Assembly: GCA_036009105.1 (NCBI GenBank)
Contig: DASYMJ010000079.1
Location: forward strand, 1-31,893
Direction of reading: 5' to 3'
Length of the DNA stretch: 31,893 bases
From: JAFAVZ01 sp036009105
GTDB taxonomy: Bacteria; Acidobacteriota; Thermoanaerobaculia; Gp7-AA8
In this document: piece after piece, positions 1-8,563 of the stretch
Layout of the letters: the number at the start of each line of letters is the position of its first letter
Position numbering within the stretch: the first letter of the stretch is position 1
Made by a program: the position numbers and the translations under genes
Notes under the pieces: generated by a model
Seen by the model: only the letters and a program-made list of their open reading frames with translations
Told to the model about the DNA's origin: nothing
Databases searched by the model: none

Positions 1-218
1 ACGCGGGAGCGGACCTGGGCCACCAGCGTGATCTGATCATCGGCGCCGGCCTCGACCTTGAGGCTGCCGTCCACCTCGCGGATCTCGATGCGCTGGAGGG
101 CGGAGGCGGGGAACGTCTTCTCCACGGTGTAGGAGCGCTTCTCGCCGACCGCGCAGGAGGTGGCCAGCAACGCCACGGCGACGGTGAGTAAATAATGCTT
201 GCCGGTCCGGCTGTTCAT
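1..218 (-). CDS. Lipoprotein, N-terminal part (gene runs off the window)
   Basis: The frame opens with ATG at 218 and stays open to the window edge, so only the first 72 codons are seen. The N-terminus has a positive start, a hydrophobic stretch and the lipobox LLATSC (Cys about residue 22), so the product is probably a lipid-anchored envelope protein. The mature part alternates short beta-like stretches (EIREVDGSLKVEAGADDQ), similar in style to the N-terminal strands of DUF4097-type 'putative adhesin' beta-helix proteins. That family guess is inference. The gene is divergent from the RDD gene, with 50 bases between the two starts, which must hold both promoters. Confidence 0.7.
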   Translation of the reverse strand, partial: MNSRTGKHYLLTVAVALLATSCAVGEKRSYTVEKTFPASALQRIEIREVDGSLKVEAGADDQITLVAQVRSR

Positions 219-268
219 ATCGCGCCTACGAGCAATTTCTACGGCAGGGTACGGAAAGAGTTTCATCC

Positions 269-673
269 ATGACAGACAGCTCCCAGACGACGCTGCTTCG
301 CGTCGCGGCCTTCCTGGTCGACGCCCTCTCCATCTCCGTTCTCCTCATCCTGCCGGCCTCCATCGTCAGCTACGCCATGGCCTGGATCGGCGGCTCGGTC
401 AAAGCCATCCAGATCGTGTGGTACGTCGCCCTCGGCATCCTCATGCTCTGCCTGCTCTTCCGGGACGGCCACCGCGGCCGCTCCATGGGAAAGCGGCTTC
501 TGGGCCTGCGCCTCCTCACCCCCCGCGGTGAAGGCTGCGGCTACGGCCGCTCCATGGTGCGCAACCTGCCGCTGGTGATCCCTCCCTGGAACCTGATCGA
601 GGCGCTGCTGGTGGTGGTGGGCCGGCCGCGGACGGGCGACCGGATCGCCCGGACGCAGGTCACGGAGGAGTGA
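269..673 (+). CDS. RDD family integral membrane protein
   Basis: This 134-aa protein has the RDD-family layout: a first hydrophobic helix after a short N-terminus (RVAAFLVDALSISVLLILPAS, about 11-31), a second one (IQIVWYVALGILMLCLLF, about 47-64), then the conserved loop GRSMGKRLLGLRL (about 70-82). A third hydrophobic segment follows near 100-117. RDD proteins are small inner-membrane proteins named for conserved Arg-Asp-Asp residues; the FVDA segment carries the characteristic Asp in helix 1. Some members are linked to ion exchange, but the substrate here cannot be read from sequence. The start is the ATG just after the divergent promoter gap. The TGA stop at 671-673 touches the palindromic element at 673-747. 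Confidence 0.8.
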   Translation: MTDSSQTTLLRVAAFLVDALSISVLLILPASIVSYAMAWIGGSVKAIQIVWYVALGILMLCLLFRDGHRGRSMGKRLLGLRLLTPRGEGCGYGRSMVRNLPLVIPPWNLIEALLVVVGRPRTGDRIARTQVTEE

Positions 674-747
674 AAATGTGGGGCCGGCTCTCGGCCGGCC
701 CGTCATCAGCCAATAGCTGGGCCGGCTGAGAGCCGGCCCTACATTTT
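673..747. repeat. Family A palindromic element, long two-arm copy
   Basis: The outer arms AAAATGT-GGGGCCGGCTCTC (673-692) and GAGAGCCGGC-CCTACATTTT (728-747) are inverted copies, and each half also folds on GCCGGC. The same core recurs at 12316-12403, 19072-19119 and 23756-23782. The right arm contains the stop codon of the yigZ remnant (739-741) and the left end touches the RDD stop. The element may act as a bidirectional RNA hairpin between convergent genes, but there is no T-tract. Confidence 0.8.
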
Positions 748-1088
748 GTATTCGAATCTCCGCCCGGTCAGCGTTCTGGCGAACTGCGGGGCAACGGATA
801 GCCGCACGTCGAGCTCGAATACGTTCGTCTCGCCGAAGTGCTCCGCGACCAGGATCACGTCCGGCGGCTCGACCAGCCGGTAGATCGTGCCCATCGTCTC
901 GAACGGCGCCGTCACCTGGAAGCGTTGATAGAGAGCGTCGCGTCGAAGTGCTGCTTCTGGATGCGCTGCAGCCCGGCGAAGAACTGCTCTTCCGCCGTCG
1001 CCGGAAACGCAATTCCCAGAAAATCCGAGCGCTCGATCTTGATGCGAGCCTCGGCAGGCGCGGCAATCGTCTGGTAGTGATCAGACAT
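739..1088 (-). pseudogene. yigZ: yigZ/IMPACT-family gene with internal deletion and frameshift
   Basis: From ATG 1088 the frame reads MSDHYQTIAAPAEARIKIER and on to FLGIAFPAT and HFDAT, the normal N-terminus of the YigZ/IMPACT (UPF0029) family. There it should continue with the conserved His-Cys segment, DDGEPSGTAG and RYFGG core. Instead it reads seven unrelated residues and stops at 912. In a second frame, immediately after the break (about 935), the sequence resumes with YQRFQVTAPFETMGTIYRLV and ends RFEYKM, which looks like the C-terminal domain of the same family. About 85 residues of core are therefore missing compared with the usual ~200 aa, plus a frame change. The start overlaps the end of the upstream glycosylase gene by 8 bases. 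The final codons and stop lie in the family A palindrome. Confidence 0.75.
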
Positions 1089-1686
1089 GGCGATGCGGCG
1101 AGACCCACCGGCTGCCGCGCAGGTAGAACCGCAGCGGCCACGCCGCCGCGTCGCCCGCGCCATCCACTCCGACGCGCGGACTCACCGCGATCTCCTCCTC
1201 GCTCACATCGGTGGAACGCGGCGCGAGCCAGATGCGCTTGCCATCCAGCGGCTCGCCATCCAACTGCTTGTCGATGGCCAGTGCCGCGCACAACTTGCCC
1301 GGCCCGTTGAGCAGATCGAAGTCGCGCTTGGCCTTCGGCCGCCGCTCGCGCATCGACTCGAGGCCGCGCACCGGCTCGGCGGCGCGCAGGAGCACCGCCT
1401 CCGCGATGTCCTTCTCGCCGCACACCACGTTCATGCACCAGTGCATGCCGTAGGTGAAGTAGACATAGGCGTGGCCGCCCTCCAGATACATCGACTCATT
1501 GCGCGCCGAGCGCAGGCCGCGGCGGGCGTGGCTGGCCGGATCGTTCGCGCCGAGGTAGGCCTCGGTTTCCACGAGGCGCGCGGCGACGAGCTCGCGGCCG
1601 ATGCGGCGCCAGAGCACGCAGCCGAGGAGCGCGCGGGCGACCGTGACGGTGTCCTGCTGGTAGAAGTCGCGGGGGAGCTTGCTCAC
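1081..1686 (-). CDS. mpg: 3-methyladenine DNA glycosylase (AAG/MPG family)
   Basis: This 201-aa protein matches the MPG/AAG family in length and motifs. The N-terminus is LPRDFYQQDTVTVARALLGC; then comes RLVETEAY (about 37-44, with the catalytic Glu), DPASHARRG, RNESMY, and GHAYVYFTYGMHWCMNVV (about 71-88), the DNA-intercalating and substrate-pocket region. LLNGPGKLCAAL follows. The enzyme removes alkylated purines from DNA by hydrolysing the glycosidic bond, the first step of base-excision repair. I chose GTG 1686 because it gives the family-length N-terminus and overlaps the upstream stop as GTGA, a typical translational coupling. A longer upstream in-frame extension is low-quality sequence antisense to nothing conserved. 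Confidence 0.92.
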   Translation of the reverse strand: MSKLPRDFYQQDTVTVARALLGCVLWRRIGRELVAARLVETEAYLGANDPASHARRGLRSARNESMYLEGGHAYVYFTYGMHWCMNVVCGEKDIAEAVLLRAAEPVRGLESMRERRPKAKRDFDLLNGPGKLCAALAIDKQLDGEPLDGKRIWLAPRSTDVSEEEIAVSPRVGVDGAGDAAAWPLRFYLRGSRWVSPHRHV

Positions 1687-2513
1687 AGACTCTCGAGCGA
1701 GCGGTGCTGCTCGCGCCGTTCCAGCTGGTCCTCGTTCACGTGCCGGTTGATCATCCGGATCAGCTCCTCGTGCACGCCGGGCGGCGCGCCGATGATGTTG
1801 CCGCGGGCGAGCCAGCGGTCGCCGCCCGAGAAGTCGCTCACCCGCCCGCCCGCCTCGGTCACCAGAAGCGAGCCGGCCGCGACGTCCCACGGCGCGAGGT
1901 GCATCTCGAAGAAGCCGTCGAAGACGCCGGCCGCGGTGTAGGCGAGGTCGAGCGCCGCCGAGCCGGCCCGCCGCACGCCCTTCGCGATGCGGATCACATC
2001 CTCGAAGATCTTCACGTACGTCGAGACGAACTGCTGCGCGCGGAAGGGAAAGCCGGTGGCGAGGAACGAGGCCTCCACGCCGGGCTGCTCGGAGACGTGA
2101 ATGCGCTCGCCGTTGCGATAGGCGCCCGCGCCGCGCTCCGCGGTGAAGAAGAGATCGCGCAGCGGCTCGTGAATCACGCCCACGGTCATCTCCTCGCCGG
2201 TGCGCACGCCGATGGAGACGGACCAGAACGGGAAGTGCTGGAGGTAGTTCGAGGTGCCGTCCAGCGGATCGATGATCCAGGTGCGGCCGGAGGAGCCGGC
2301 GGCCGCCCCTCCTTCTTCGCCAAGGATGCCGTCGGCCGGGCGCTGCTCATGAAGGTAGGAGATGATGGCCGCCTCGCTCTCCCGATCGGCGGCGGAGACC
2401 CAGTCGTTGCGCGCCTTGGTGTGCGCGTCCTCCTTCCCCAGCTGTTCCCAGTAGCGGAGCAGGACGGCGGCGCCGCGGCGGGCCGCCTCGATGGCGATTT
2501 CGACGTCGTTCAA
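1683..2513 (-). CDS. Inositol monophosphatase family phosphatase (SuhB-like)
   Basis: This 276-aa protein has the full Mg2+-dependent, Li+-sensitive phosphatase signature: GEE (65-67), IDPLDGTSNY (81-90, metal-binding Asp82 and Asp85) and APWDVAAG (207-214, Asp210). Family members hydrolyse inositol-1-phosphate or related sugar phosphates (FBPase, CysQ-type 3'-phosphoadenosine phosphates). The motif set fits the SuhB/IMPase branch best, but the true substrate is open. The TGA stop overlaps the GTG of the glycosylase gene, so the two are co-translated. The ATG start at 2513 gives the usual DVEIAIEAARRGAAVL helix. It lies 19 bases upstream of the end of the metalloprotease gene and may be part of the same transcript. 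Confidence 0.9.
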   Translation of the reverse strand: MNDVEIAIEAARRGAAVLLRYWEQLGKEDAHTKARNDWVSAADRESEAAIISYLHEQRPADGILGEEGGAAAGSSGRTWIIDPLDGTSNYLQHFPFWSVSIGVRTGEEMTVGVIHEPLRDLFFTAERGAGAYRNGERIHVSEQPGVEASFLATGFPFRAQQFVSTYVKIFEDVIRIAKGVRRAGSAALDLAYTAAGVFDGFFEMHLAPWDVAAGSLLVTEAGGRVSDFSGGDRWLARGNIIGAPPGVHEELIRMINRHVNEDQLERREQHRSLESL

Positions 2514-2532
2514 GCGGGGCGCATTGTAGTGG

Positions 2533-4626
2533 TTATCGGCACGTCTCCGCCTTCCGCCGGATGTCCTCCACCACCGGCGCGTTCGCGCCGCGCTCGCTGA
2601 GCTTGTAAGCGAGATCGAGCAGCTCCTTGCGGGCGCGGTCCGGGTCGCCGATGGTCATCATCATGTCGGCGCGCTTCTCCATCAGCTTCGCGAGCTGGAG
2701 GTTGAACGCCTTCGACGGCTCCTCACCGAGGGTCTGGACGGCGCGGTCGGTGAGCTTCAGGGCGGCGCCGGGATCGGCTTCCCGGGTCAGCACCATCTCG
2801 TTCTCCCGCACGTCGTGGAAGTCGCGGGCCATGCCGGGCGCGATGCGCGCCGCCGTCTTGGCGGCGGTCATCGAATTCTCCGGCTCGCGGTCGAACAGCT
2901 CCTGCAAGGTGTCCATCGCGCCGCGCAGCGCGTCGGAGGGCGAGCCCTTGAGGTAGAGCGAGAGACCGATGTCGGAGTCGAAGAAGTCCTGCGCGAAGCG
3001 GTCCTGCTCGCGGTCCCGCGGCTGGCCCACGCGCAGGCGGTGCACGTTCGACGGCACCAGCACGTTGCCGGCGCCGTGATAGATGGCCCGGACCTGATAC
3101 TGGCCCGGCTCCTCGAAGTAGAAGCCGTAGCGGCCGTAGCCGATGAACACGTTCTGGCTGTAGCGGTCCGCCCCTTCCTCGCCGCGCGCCGGCGCGAGGG
3201 TGGTGAACTTCTGCGCGGCGAGCTTGCAGGCCACGGGCGAGAACTCCACGATGCGCCCGTCCGGCCGGCGGATGTACACCGTGATGCCGCCGAACTCCGG
3301 ATCGAGCTCCGTCTCCAGCGTCAGCGGCAGGTCGGGCAGGGTGTTGCGCAGCCGCAGCTCCAGCGAGACCGGCTCCATGAAGTCGAAGTACTCCTGCGAG
3401 CGGACGAGCAGCTCGACCGGCAGGGCGCCGGAGACGGATGCCATCGCGCCGGGCGGCGTCTTCAGATACTCCGCGCCGGGAGGCGCCTCGGCATGGCCGC
3501 CGGAGGCCCACGGATCGCCGCCCATGATCACCGACGGCCGGTTGCCGTGGCGGATGTGGATCAGCTCCTCGTCGTCGAAGCGGAAGGGGAAGCTCTGCCA
3601 GAACGCGCCGGCGCCGTGGATCGAGTCGTACTTCCAGTCGTAGTTCATCCAGGACAGCGCGCTGGGCCGGTTCTTGTCCCAGGAGTGGAGGAAGTTGAAC
3701 GCGTGGCCCGCCTCATGGACCCAGGTGTAGAGAAACTTGCGCGCCGCCTCCGCCTGTGCTGCCGTCTTCGGCGTCTCCACCAGGTCGTTGAACCAGAGGT
3801 GCTTGCGGAAGACGGCGAAACCCTGCCGCTCGGAGGCCGAGCCGGCGCCGCCGAACTGCTTGGAGGTATCGAACATCACGCCGCCCACGCGCGGCTCCTC
3901 GAACTGCGTGGCCATCAGGCCCCACAGCTCCCAGGCCGGCCAGCCTCCGCCGCTGGTCATGTAGTGGAAGTGCTTCTGCATCACGTTGTGCAGCTCGGCG
4001 GCCGTCCAGCTCTTCACCGTGAAGTCGTCGATGACGGTGAGGTTCTCCCGCAGGATGCGCAGGTCGATCCCCGCTTCCGCGTAGACCGCCTCGATGGTCA
4101 GATCGCGCTTCGGCGTGCTCGCCGGCCGCGTCGAGGCGTGCGTGCCGTAAACGGGGAAGATCGGGGGGTTGTTCACCGACTGGCAGACGTCGATCTCCAG
4201 GTTCACGGTGCGGAAGAACTTGGAGGCCTTCACGCAGTTGAAGTGCAGGGAGGGCGTTCCTTCGTGCAGCAGCGTCACTTCCACCGGCGCATTGGCCGGC
4301 TTGATGGGGATGCGGATCTGCGCGGTGGTCGAGGGATGGATGCCGTTCCAGAAGCGGACGACGCCCTCCGCCCGGACGGCATCGGCGTCCTGCGTCACCT
4401 GCGGCCGGTCGATGAGCCACGACTCGCGGTAGACCTCCGCCTGCTGGGGCGGCTGGCCGGGCAGCTTGATCTCGTCCACGTGGAAGAGGTCCGCGCTGAT
4501 CCGGTTCGTGACCGGCGCCAGCTCGATCTTGCGGTCGACATCGATGCGCAGGTGCAGCCGGTCGCTCCCTCCACCGGGCGTGGTGAGGTCGCCGACGTAC
4601 CAGCCGCTGATCGGATCTCCGGGCAT
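2533..4626 (-). CDS. Large metzincin-like HExxH protein, probable zinc metallopeptidase
   Basis: This 697-aa protein has the motif HEAGHAFNFLH at residues 304-314, which fits HExxHxxNxxH, the metzincin pattern with Asn in place of the usual Gly. A SWMNY segment follows at 325-329, with Met327 placed as a possible Met-turn. His304, His308 and His314 would bind zinc and Glu305 would be the base. The N-terminal ~290 residues look beta-rich. After the catalytic region come another beta-rich block (about 400-570) and an alpha-helical C-terminus (about 590-697) with TPR-like spacing. No signal peptide is visible, so it may be cytoplasmic or exported with help. I chose ATG 4626, eight bases after the upstream gene's stop, because anything further upstream is a shifted frame of that gene. 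The family name is not recognised. Confidence 0.75.
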   Translation of the reverse strand: MPGDPISGWYVGDLTTPGGGSDRLHLRIDVDRKIELAPVTNRISADLFHVDEIKLPGQPPQQAEVYRESWLIDRPQVTQDADAVRAEGVVRFWNGIHPSTTAQIRIPIKPANAPVEVTLLHEGTPSLHFNCVKASKFFRTVNLEIDVCQSVNNPPIFPVYGTHASTRPASTPKRDLTIEAVYAEAGIDLRILRENLTVIDDFTVKSWTAAELHNVMQKHFHYMTSGGGWPAWELWGLMATQFEEPRVGGVMFDTSKQFGGAGSASERQGFAVFRKHLWFNDLVETPKTAAQAEAARKFLYTWVHEAGHAFNFLHSWDKNRPSALSWMNYDWKYDSIHGAGAFWQSFPFRFDDEELIHIRHGNRPSVIMGGDPWASGGHAEAPPGAEYLKTPPGAMASVSGALPVELLVRSQEYFDFMEPVSLELRLRNTLPDLPLTLETELDPEFGGITVYIRRPDGRIVEFSPVACKLAAQKFTTLAPARGEEGADRYSQNVFIGYGRYGFYFEEPGQYQVRAIYHGAGNVLVPSNVHRLRVGQPRDREQDRFAQDFFDSDIGLSLYLKGSPSDALRGAMDTLQELFDREPENSMTAAKTAARIAPGMARDFHDVRENEMVLTREADPGAALKLTDRAVQTLGEEPSKAFNLQLAKLMEKRADMMMTIGDPDRARKELLDLAYKLSERGANAPVVEDIRRKAETCR

Positions 4627-4634
4627 GCTTCCTC

Positions 4635-4940
4635 CTATGCGTAGCCGTATGGTTCGACGGACACGGCCGCGTGAATCTCCCCCCCCTGCAGCGAGACGCC
4701 GATCCAGAGGTCGCGCGTCGCGTCCACCGGGAGCGTCTTCGATGCGCCGCGCGTGGGCACCTGCAGCTCGAGCGTGACGGGGCCGCCGGCCGGCACTTCC
4801 ACGGTCTCGGCCAGACCGTAGAGCCGCTTGGTGGTGACGCCGGTCCGCCGGGCGCGCTCCTCGCCATCCACCCGGATGACCACTTCGTCGTTCTCGAAGC
4901 CGTCCTGCAGGTCGATGGCGAGGGTGGGCACGGCGGCCAT
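4635..4940 (-). CDS. Small beta-rich hypothetical protein
   Basis: This 101-aa protein starts MAAVPTLAIDLQDGFENDEV and ends VEPYGYA, with alternating beta-strand patterns and no Cys, signal or membrane segment. I do not recognise a family; the pattern resembles a small single beta-sandwich. It is followed after 8 bases by the metzincin-like gene, so the two form an operon and may make partner proteins, for example a chaperone, inhibitor or substrate-binding module. Its start is divergent from the kinase gene, with only 50 bases between the two start codons, so their promoters overlap. Confidence 0.7.
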   Translation of the reverse strand: MAAVPTLAIDLQDGFENDEVVIRVDGEERARRTGVTTKRLYGLAETVEVPAGGPVTLELQVPTRGASKTLPVDATRDLWIGVSLQGGEIHAAVSVEPYGYA

Positions 4941-4990
4941 GGTACGCCCGCTCAGCGGTGAGAATTGGGCTATGCTCCCCCCTCAGCCCC

Positions 4991-7420
4991 ATGGACATTC
5001 ACCAGATCGCGCGGTACCGCGTGGACCGGCTCATCGGTGTTGGGGGGATGGGCGAGGTCTACCTGGCGGAGGACTCCATGCTCCAGCGCAAAGTCGCGTT
5101 GAAGCTCCTCCCCGAGCGCTTCTCGGAGGATGAAGACCGGGTGCGGCGCTTCCAGCGGGAGGCGCGGGCGGCCTCGGCGCTGAACCATCCCAACATCATC
5201 ACCATCTACGAGGTGGGGCAGGCGGACAGCCGCCATTACATCGCCACCGAGTACATCGACGGCCGCACGCTGCGCGACCGCATCTCCTCCCGCAACACCA
5301 TGACCATCGCCGACATGCTGGACATCTCCCTCGGCGTGGCCAACGCGCTCTGCGCCGCGCACGAGGCGGGCATCCTCCATCGCGACATCAAGCCGGAGAA
5401 CATCATGCTCCGGCCGGACGGCTACGTGAAGGTGCTCGACTTCGGGCTGGCCAAGCTGCAGGACGGCGGCGGCCTCCTCAACAACAGCACCACCGGCGCG
5501 GTGATGGGCACGCTGCTCTACATCTCGCCCGAACAGGCCCGCGGCCACCATCCCGACTCGCGCTCGGACATCTACTCCCTCGGCGTCGTGATGTACGAGA
5601 TGCTGACCCGGCGGCCGCCCATCGCCACCGACAGCTTCGTCGCGCTGGCCATGGCCATCGCCACGCAGGAGCCGGAGGCGCCGTCCCGCATCACGCCGGG
5701 CGTGCCGCCGCAGCTCGACCGCATCGTGCTCAAGACGCTGGAGAAGGATCCGGCCCGCCGCTACCAGACCGCGCGCGAGCTGGTGAGCGATCTGCGCACG
5801 CTGCGGCAGGAGCTGGAGTTCGAGAACAAGCTGACCTCCACGACGCTGACGCCGACGCGCCGGCCGTCTTCGCCCGATCTCGAGCATCAGACCACCGCGC
5901 TGCTGTCGTTCCCGCCGCAGTCGACGAGCAGCATCTTCCAGCTCTGGAAGGAGCAGCTCCGCCGCGCGCCGGCCGCCGTGGCCGCGCTGATCTTCGTCTC
6001 GCTCGCGATCGTGGTCTACGCCGTGGTGCGCAACAACTTCGTCGGCGAGCGGGCCATCGACTCGGTGGCCGTGCTCCCCTTCACGAATGCCTCCGGCGAT
6101 CCGAACAGCGAGTACCTCTCGGACGGCATCTCCGAGTCGATCATCGACTCGCTCTCCCAGTTGCCGCAGCTGCAGGTCGTCGCGCGCAGCACCACCTTCC
6201 GCTACAAGGGCAAGATCACCGATCCCCTGGCCATCGGGCGCGAGCTCAAGGTGCGCGGCGTGGTCACCGGGCAGCTGCTGCAGCGCGGCGACACGGTCAT
6301 CGTCCGCGCGCGGCTCACGGACGTGCGCAAGGGGACGCAGATCTGGGGACAGCAGTACGACCGCAGACTGGCCGACGTGCTGCCGCTGCAGCAGGACATC
6401 GCCAGCGAGATCTCGGAGGAGCTGCGCATCAAGCTCACCGGCGAGGAGCGCAAGTTGCTGGCGCGCCGCAACGCGGACAGCAGCGAGGCGTTCCAGCTCT
6501 ATCTCAAGGGCCGCTACTTCCGGAACAAGTACAACGAGGAAGCCATCCGCAAGGCGATCGGCTACTTCAATCAGGCCATCGACAACGACCCGACGTACGC
6601 CCTCGCTTACGCCGGCCTGGCCGACGCGTACTACGGCCTCTCCAACCTCTACATGGCGCCGCTCGAGGCGATGCCGCGCGTGCGGGAGGCGGCGCGCCGC
6701 GCCCTCGACCTGGACGACTCGGTGGCCCAGGCGCACACCTCGCTGGCGCTGTCCCTGGCCTGGTTCGACTGGGACTTCCGCGGGGGCGAGCGCGAGTTCC
6801 GCCGCGCGCTCGATCTCAATCCGAACGATGCGGAGGCGCATCGGCTGTACGCGCTGTTCCTCACCGCCACGGGCCAGTTCGAGCGCGCCATCGCCGAGGC
6901 TCGGCGGGCGACCGAGATCGATCCGCTCAGTGTGCCGGCGAGCTGGGATCTCTCCCGGGCGCTCTTCTTCGCCGGACGGTACATGGAGGCGGAGGAGCAG
7001 ACGCGGCGGACCATCGAGCTCGATCCGCACTTCGCGCAGGCCTACATGACCCAGTCGCAGATCGCGTTCGCGCAGGGGCGGACGGCCGATGCGCTGGCGC
7101 TGCTGGACAAGGCGATGGAGCTCGGCGGCCGCTCGGCGCTGCTCGTCTCCATGTGGGGCTATGAGCAGGCGCTGAGCGGCAACAAGGAGGCCGCCGCGAA
7201 GGCGATCGAGGAGCTGAAGAAGCGGCCGTCCTACACGCTGCCGCTGTTCCTGGCCCGCCTCCACGCCGCGCGCGGCGAGAACGACCAGGCCATGCAGTGG
7301 CTCCAGCAGCTCTACAACGACCGCTCCGAGTCGGTGGTGTGGCTCAAGGTCGATCCGACGCTGGCCACCCTGCGTGAGGACGCGCGCTTCGCGGCCATGG
7401 TGAAAAAAGTGGGCATGTAG
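4991..7420 (+). CDS. Membrane Ser/Thr protein kinase with TolB-like domain and TPRs
   Basis: This is an 809-aa protein with four parts. Residues 9-270 are a PknB-type kinase: glycine loop GVGGMGEVYLAED (16-28), VALK with Lys38, HRDIKPEN with catalytic Asp132, DFG Asp150, and SPEQARG activation segment, so it should be active. One TM helix lies at about 328-346 (VAALIFVSLAIVVYAVV). An exported TolB/FlgO-like N-terminal domain follows (SVAVLPFTNASGDPNSEYLS, about 357-480). At least five TPRs fill the rest (LKGRYFRNKYNEEAIRKAIG, ALAYAGLADAYYGLSNLY). This architecture is common in Acidobacteriota and probably couples an outside cue to cytoplasmic phosphorylation. I chose ATG 4991 because it sits just before the kinase fold; a GTG 33 bases upstream is possible. 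Its substrate is unknown. Confidence 0.9.
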   Translation: MDIHQIARYRVDRLIGVGGMGEVYLAEDSMLQRKVALKLLPERFSEDEDRVRRFQREARAASALNHPNIITIYEVGQADSRHYIATEYIDGRTLRDRISSRNTMTIADMLDISLGVANALCAAHEAGILHRDIKPENIMLRPDGYVKVLDFGLAKLQDGGGLLNNSTTGAVMGTLLYISPEQARGHHPDSRSDIYSLGVVMYEMLTRRPPIATDSFVALAMAIATQEPEAPSRITPGVPPQLDRIVLKTLEKDPARRYQTARELVSDLRTLRQELEFENKLTSTTLTPTRRPSSPDLEHQTTALLSFPPQSTSSIFQLWKEQLRRAPAAVAALIFVSLAIVVYAVVRNNFVGERAIDSVAVLPFTNASGDPNSEYLSDGISESIIDSLSQLPQLQVVARSTTFRYKGKITDPLAIGRELKVRGVVTGQLLQRGDTVIVRARLTDVRKGTQIWGQQYDRRLADVLPLQQDIASEISEELRIKLTGEERKLLARRNADSSEAFQLYLKGRYFRNKYNEEAIRKAIGYFNQAIDNDPTYALAYAGLADAYYGLSNLYMAPLEAMPRVREAARRALDLDDSVAQAHTSLALSLAWFDWDFRGGEREFRRALDLNPNDAEAHRLYALFLTATGQFERAIAEARRATEIDPLSVPASWDLSRALFFAGRYMEAEEQTRRTIELDPHFAQAYMTQSQIAFAQGRTADALALLDKAMELGGRSALLVSMWGYEQALSGNKEAAAKAIEELKKRPSYTLPLFLARLHAARGENDQAMQWLQQLYNDRSESVVWLKVDPTLATLREDARFAAMVKKVGM

Positions 7421-7453
7421 CCCCTTCTCCCCGCCGCGGCAGGGGTGAGGGGG
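7421..7453. terminator. GC-rich hairpin between convergent genes
   Basis: CCCCTTCTCCCC (7421-7432) and GGGGTGAGGGGG (7442-7453) can pair across a 9-base loop directly after the kinase stop and just before the end of the convergent gene. It has no T-tract, so intrinsic termination is uncertain. It may only be a dispersed repeat or RNA-protecting hairpin. Confidence 0.4.
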
Positions 7454-7456
7454 CGG

Positions 7457-8542
7457 CTAGAACCTCCGCGCCGGCCGCGCCCGCACCGGATCGACGTACA
7501 CGACGCGGATCACGCTGGTCAGGCGCGTGGACGGCCCGACGACCACCGCCACCTCGCCGTTCTGCGGCCGGGCCGAAACGTCATACTCCGAGGTGTCACC
7601 GCCGACGTCGACCGCGTTCGTCACCAGCGCGCCGCTCTCGGAGAGAAACGCGTAGTACACCCGGGTGCGGTTGCCAACCGGATTCATCCACAACAGCACG
7701 TAATGCGCGCCGTCCCAGGCCAGCTTCGCGTCGCGGCCGGCCGTGATGGTCTGTTCGGGGCGCAGCGTTCCGTCCGCGCTGACCGTTGCGCCGACGAGCT
7801 GCTGGCCATCGAAATTGGTCCACACGGCGAAGAACTCGGTGCCGTTGGAGGCGACGGCCGGCGAGAAGCCGGAGGCGGTCAGCACGCGCGGCCCGGAGCG
7901 CGGCGCGCCGTCGGCCGCAAGGACGGCGAGCTCCGTCCGCGTCGCCCGGGTCGAGGCCGGCAGGTTGTACGTGTAGCGGTCCCACGCGACCAGCGAGTCG
8001 CCGTTCGCGGAGGCGATGGAGATGCGGCGCGCAACGTCTGCTCCGCCGGGGCTGAGCACGCGGATGCCGGACTCGGGGACGCCGTTTCCATCCACGGTTC
8101 GGGAGACGATCGCGTTCGAGACATGGCTCCAGACCACCACGTACCGCGTGCCGTTCCAGGCGACGGCGGGCGGCGCCACGCCGGGGTCTTCGCCCAGGAT
8201 CTGCGGGTTGAAGCTGTTGTTCAGCGGCGGGAGCAGCTCCGCCTTGACCAAACCGTTCTCCGTCCAGACGAACAGCGCGTGCTCGCCGTTCGAGGCGACC
8301 GCGGCCGGGCCGAAGTTGCTCGTGGCGAGGATCAGCTGCTGGTCCGCGGCGAGCGTTCCGCGGCTGTCCACCACCGCGGCATGCAGCCCTTCCGGCGAGC
8401 TCCAGGCGAACGCGGCGCCGTTGCGCATCAGCGCCACGCGCGGCGCGCCAGCGCTGGGATCGGTCACGAGCGGGATCTCGGCGGCACGGGCGGCGGTGGC
8501 GGCGGTGAGAAGGAGCGCTAAGAGGAGGTTTCGTCGGGTCAT
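7457..8542 (-). CDS. Secreted blade-repeat protein
   Basis: This 361-aa protein begins MTRRNLLLALLLTAATAARA, a clear Sec signal peptide with likely cleavage after ARA. The mature part is built of repeats of about 45-55 residues, each with a core like AVASNGEHALFVWTE, AVAWNGTRYVVVWSH, AVASNGTEFFAVWTN and KLAWDGAHYVLLWMN. This (A-V-A-S/W-N/D-G-x-x-[FY]-x-V-x-W) pattern fits a beta-propeller or similar repeat fold, and such proteins are frequent in Acidobacteriota and Myxococcota. A binding or scaffold role outside the cell is likely; no catalytic motif is seen. Its start is only 21 bases from the divergent start at 8564, so its promoter must lie within the opposite gene's 5' end or the start assignments of that gene are too early. 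Confidence 0.8.
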   Translation of the reverse strand: MTRRNLLLALLLTAATAARAAEIPLVTDPSAGAPRVALMRNGAAFAWSSPEGLHAAVVDSRGTLAADQQLILATSNFGPAAVASNGEHALFVWTENGLVKAELLPPLNNSFNPQILGEDPGVAPPAVAWNGTRYVVVWSHVSNAIVSRTVDGNGVPESGIRVLSPGGADVARRISIASANGDSLVAWDRYTYNLPASTRATRTELAVLAADGAPRSGPRVLTASGFSPAVASNGTEFFAVWTNFDGQQLVGATVSADGTLRPEQTITAGRDAKLAWDGAHYVLLWMNPVGNRTRVYYAFLSESGALVTNAVDVGGDTSEYDVSARPQNGEVAVVVGPSTRLTSVIRVVYVDPVRARPARRF

Positions 8543-8563
8543 GACGAGACGTAGCAGCGCCAG

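Noticed and set aside
2815..4644. A 609-codon open frame on the plus strand opposite the metzincin-like gene, and similar long frames at 4970-7264 (-), 9899-12106 (-), 12484-13602 (-), 14151-15368 (+) and 19210-20271 (+)
   Set aside because: They lie antisense to genes with clear motifs and have Arg/Ala/Val/Leu-heavy, low-complexity translations without any recognised domain; they are a normal by-product of high GC.
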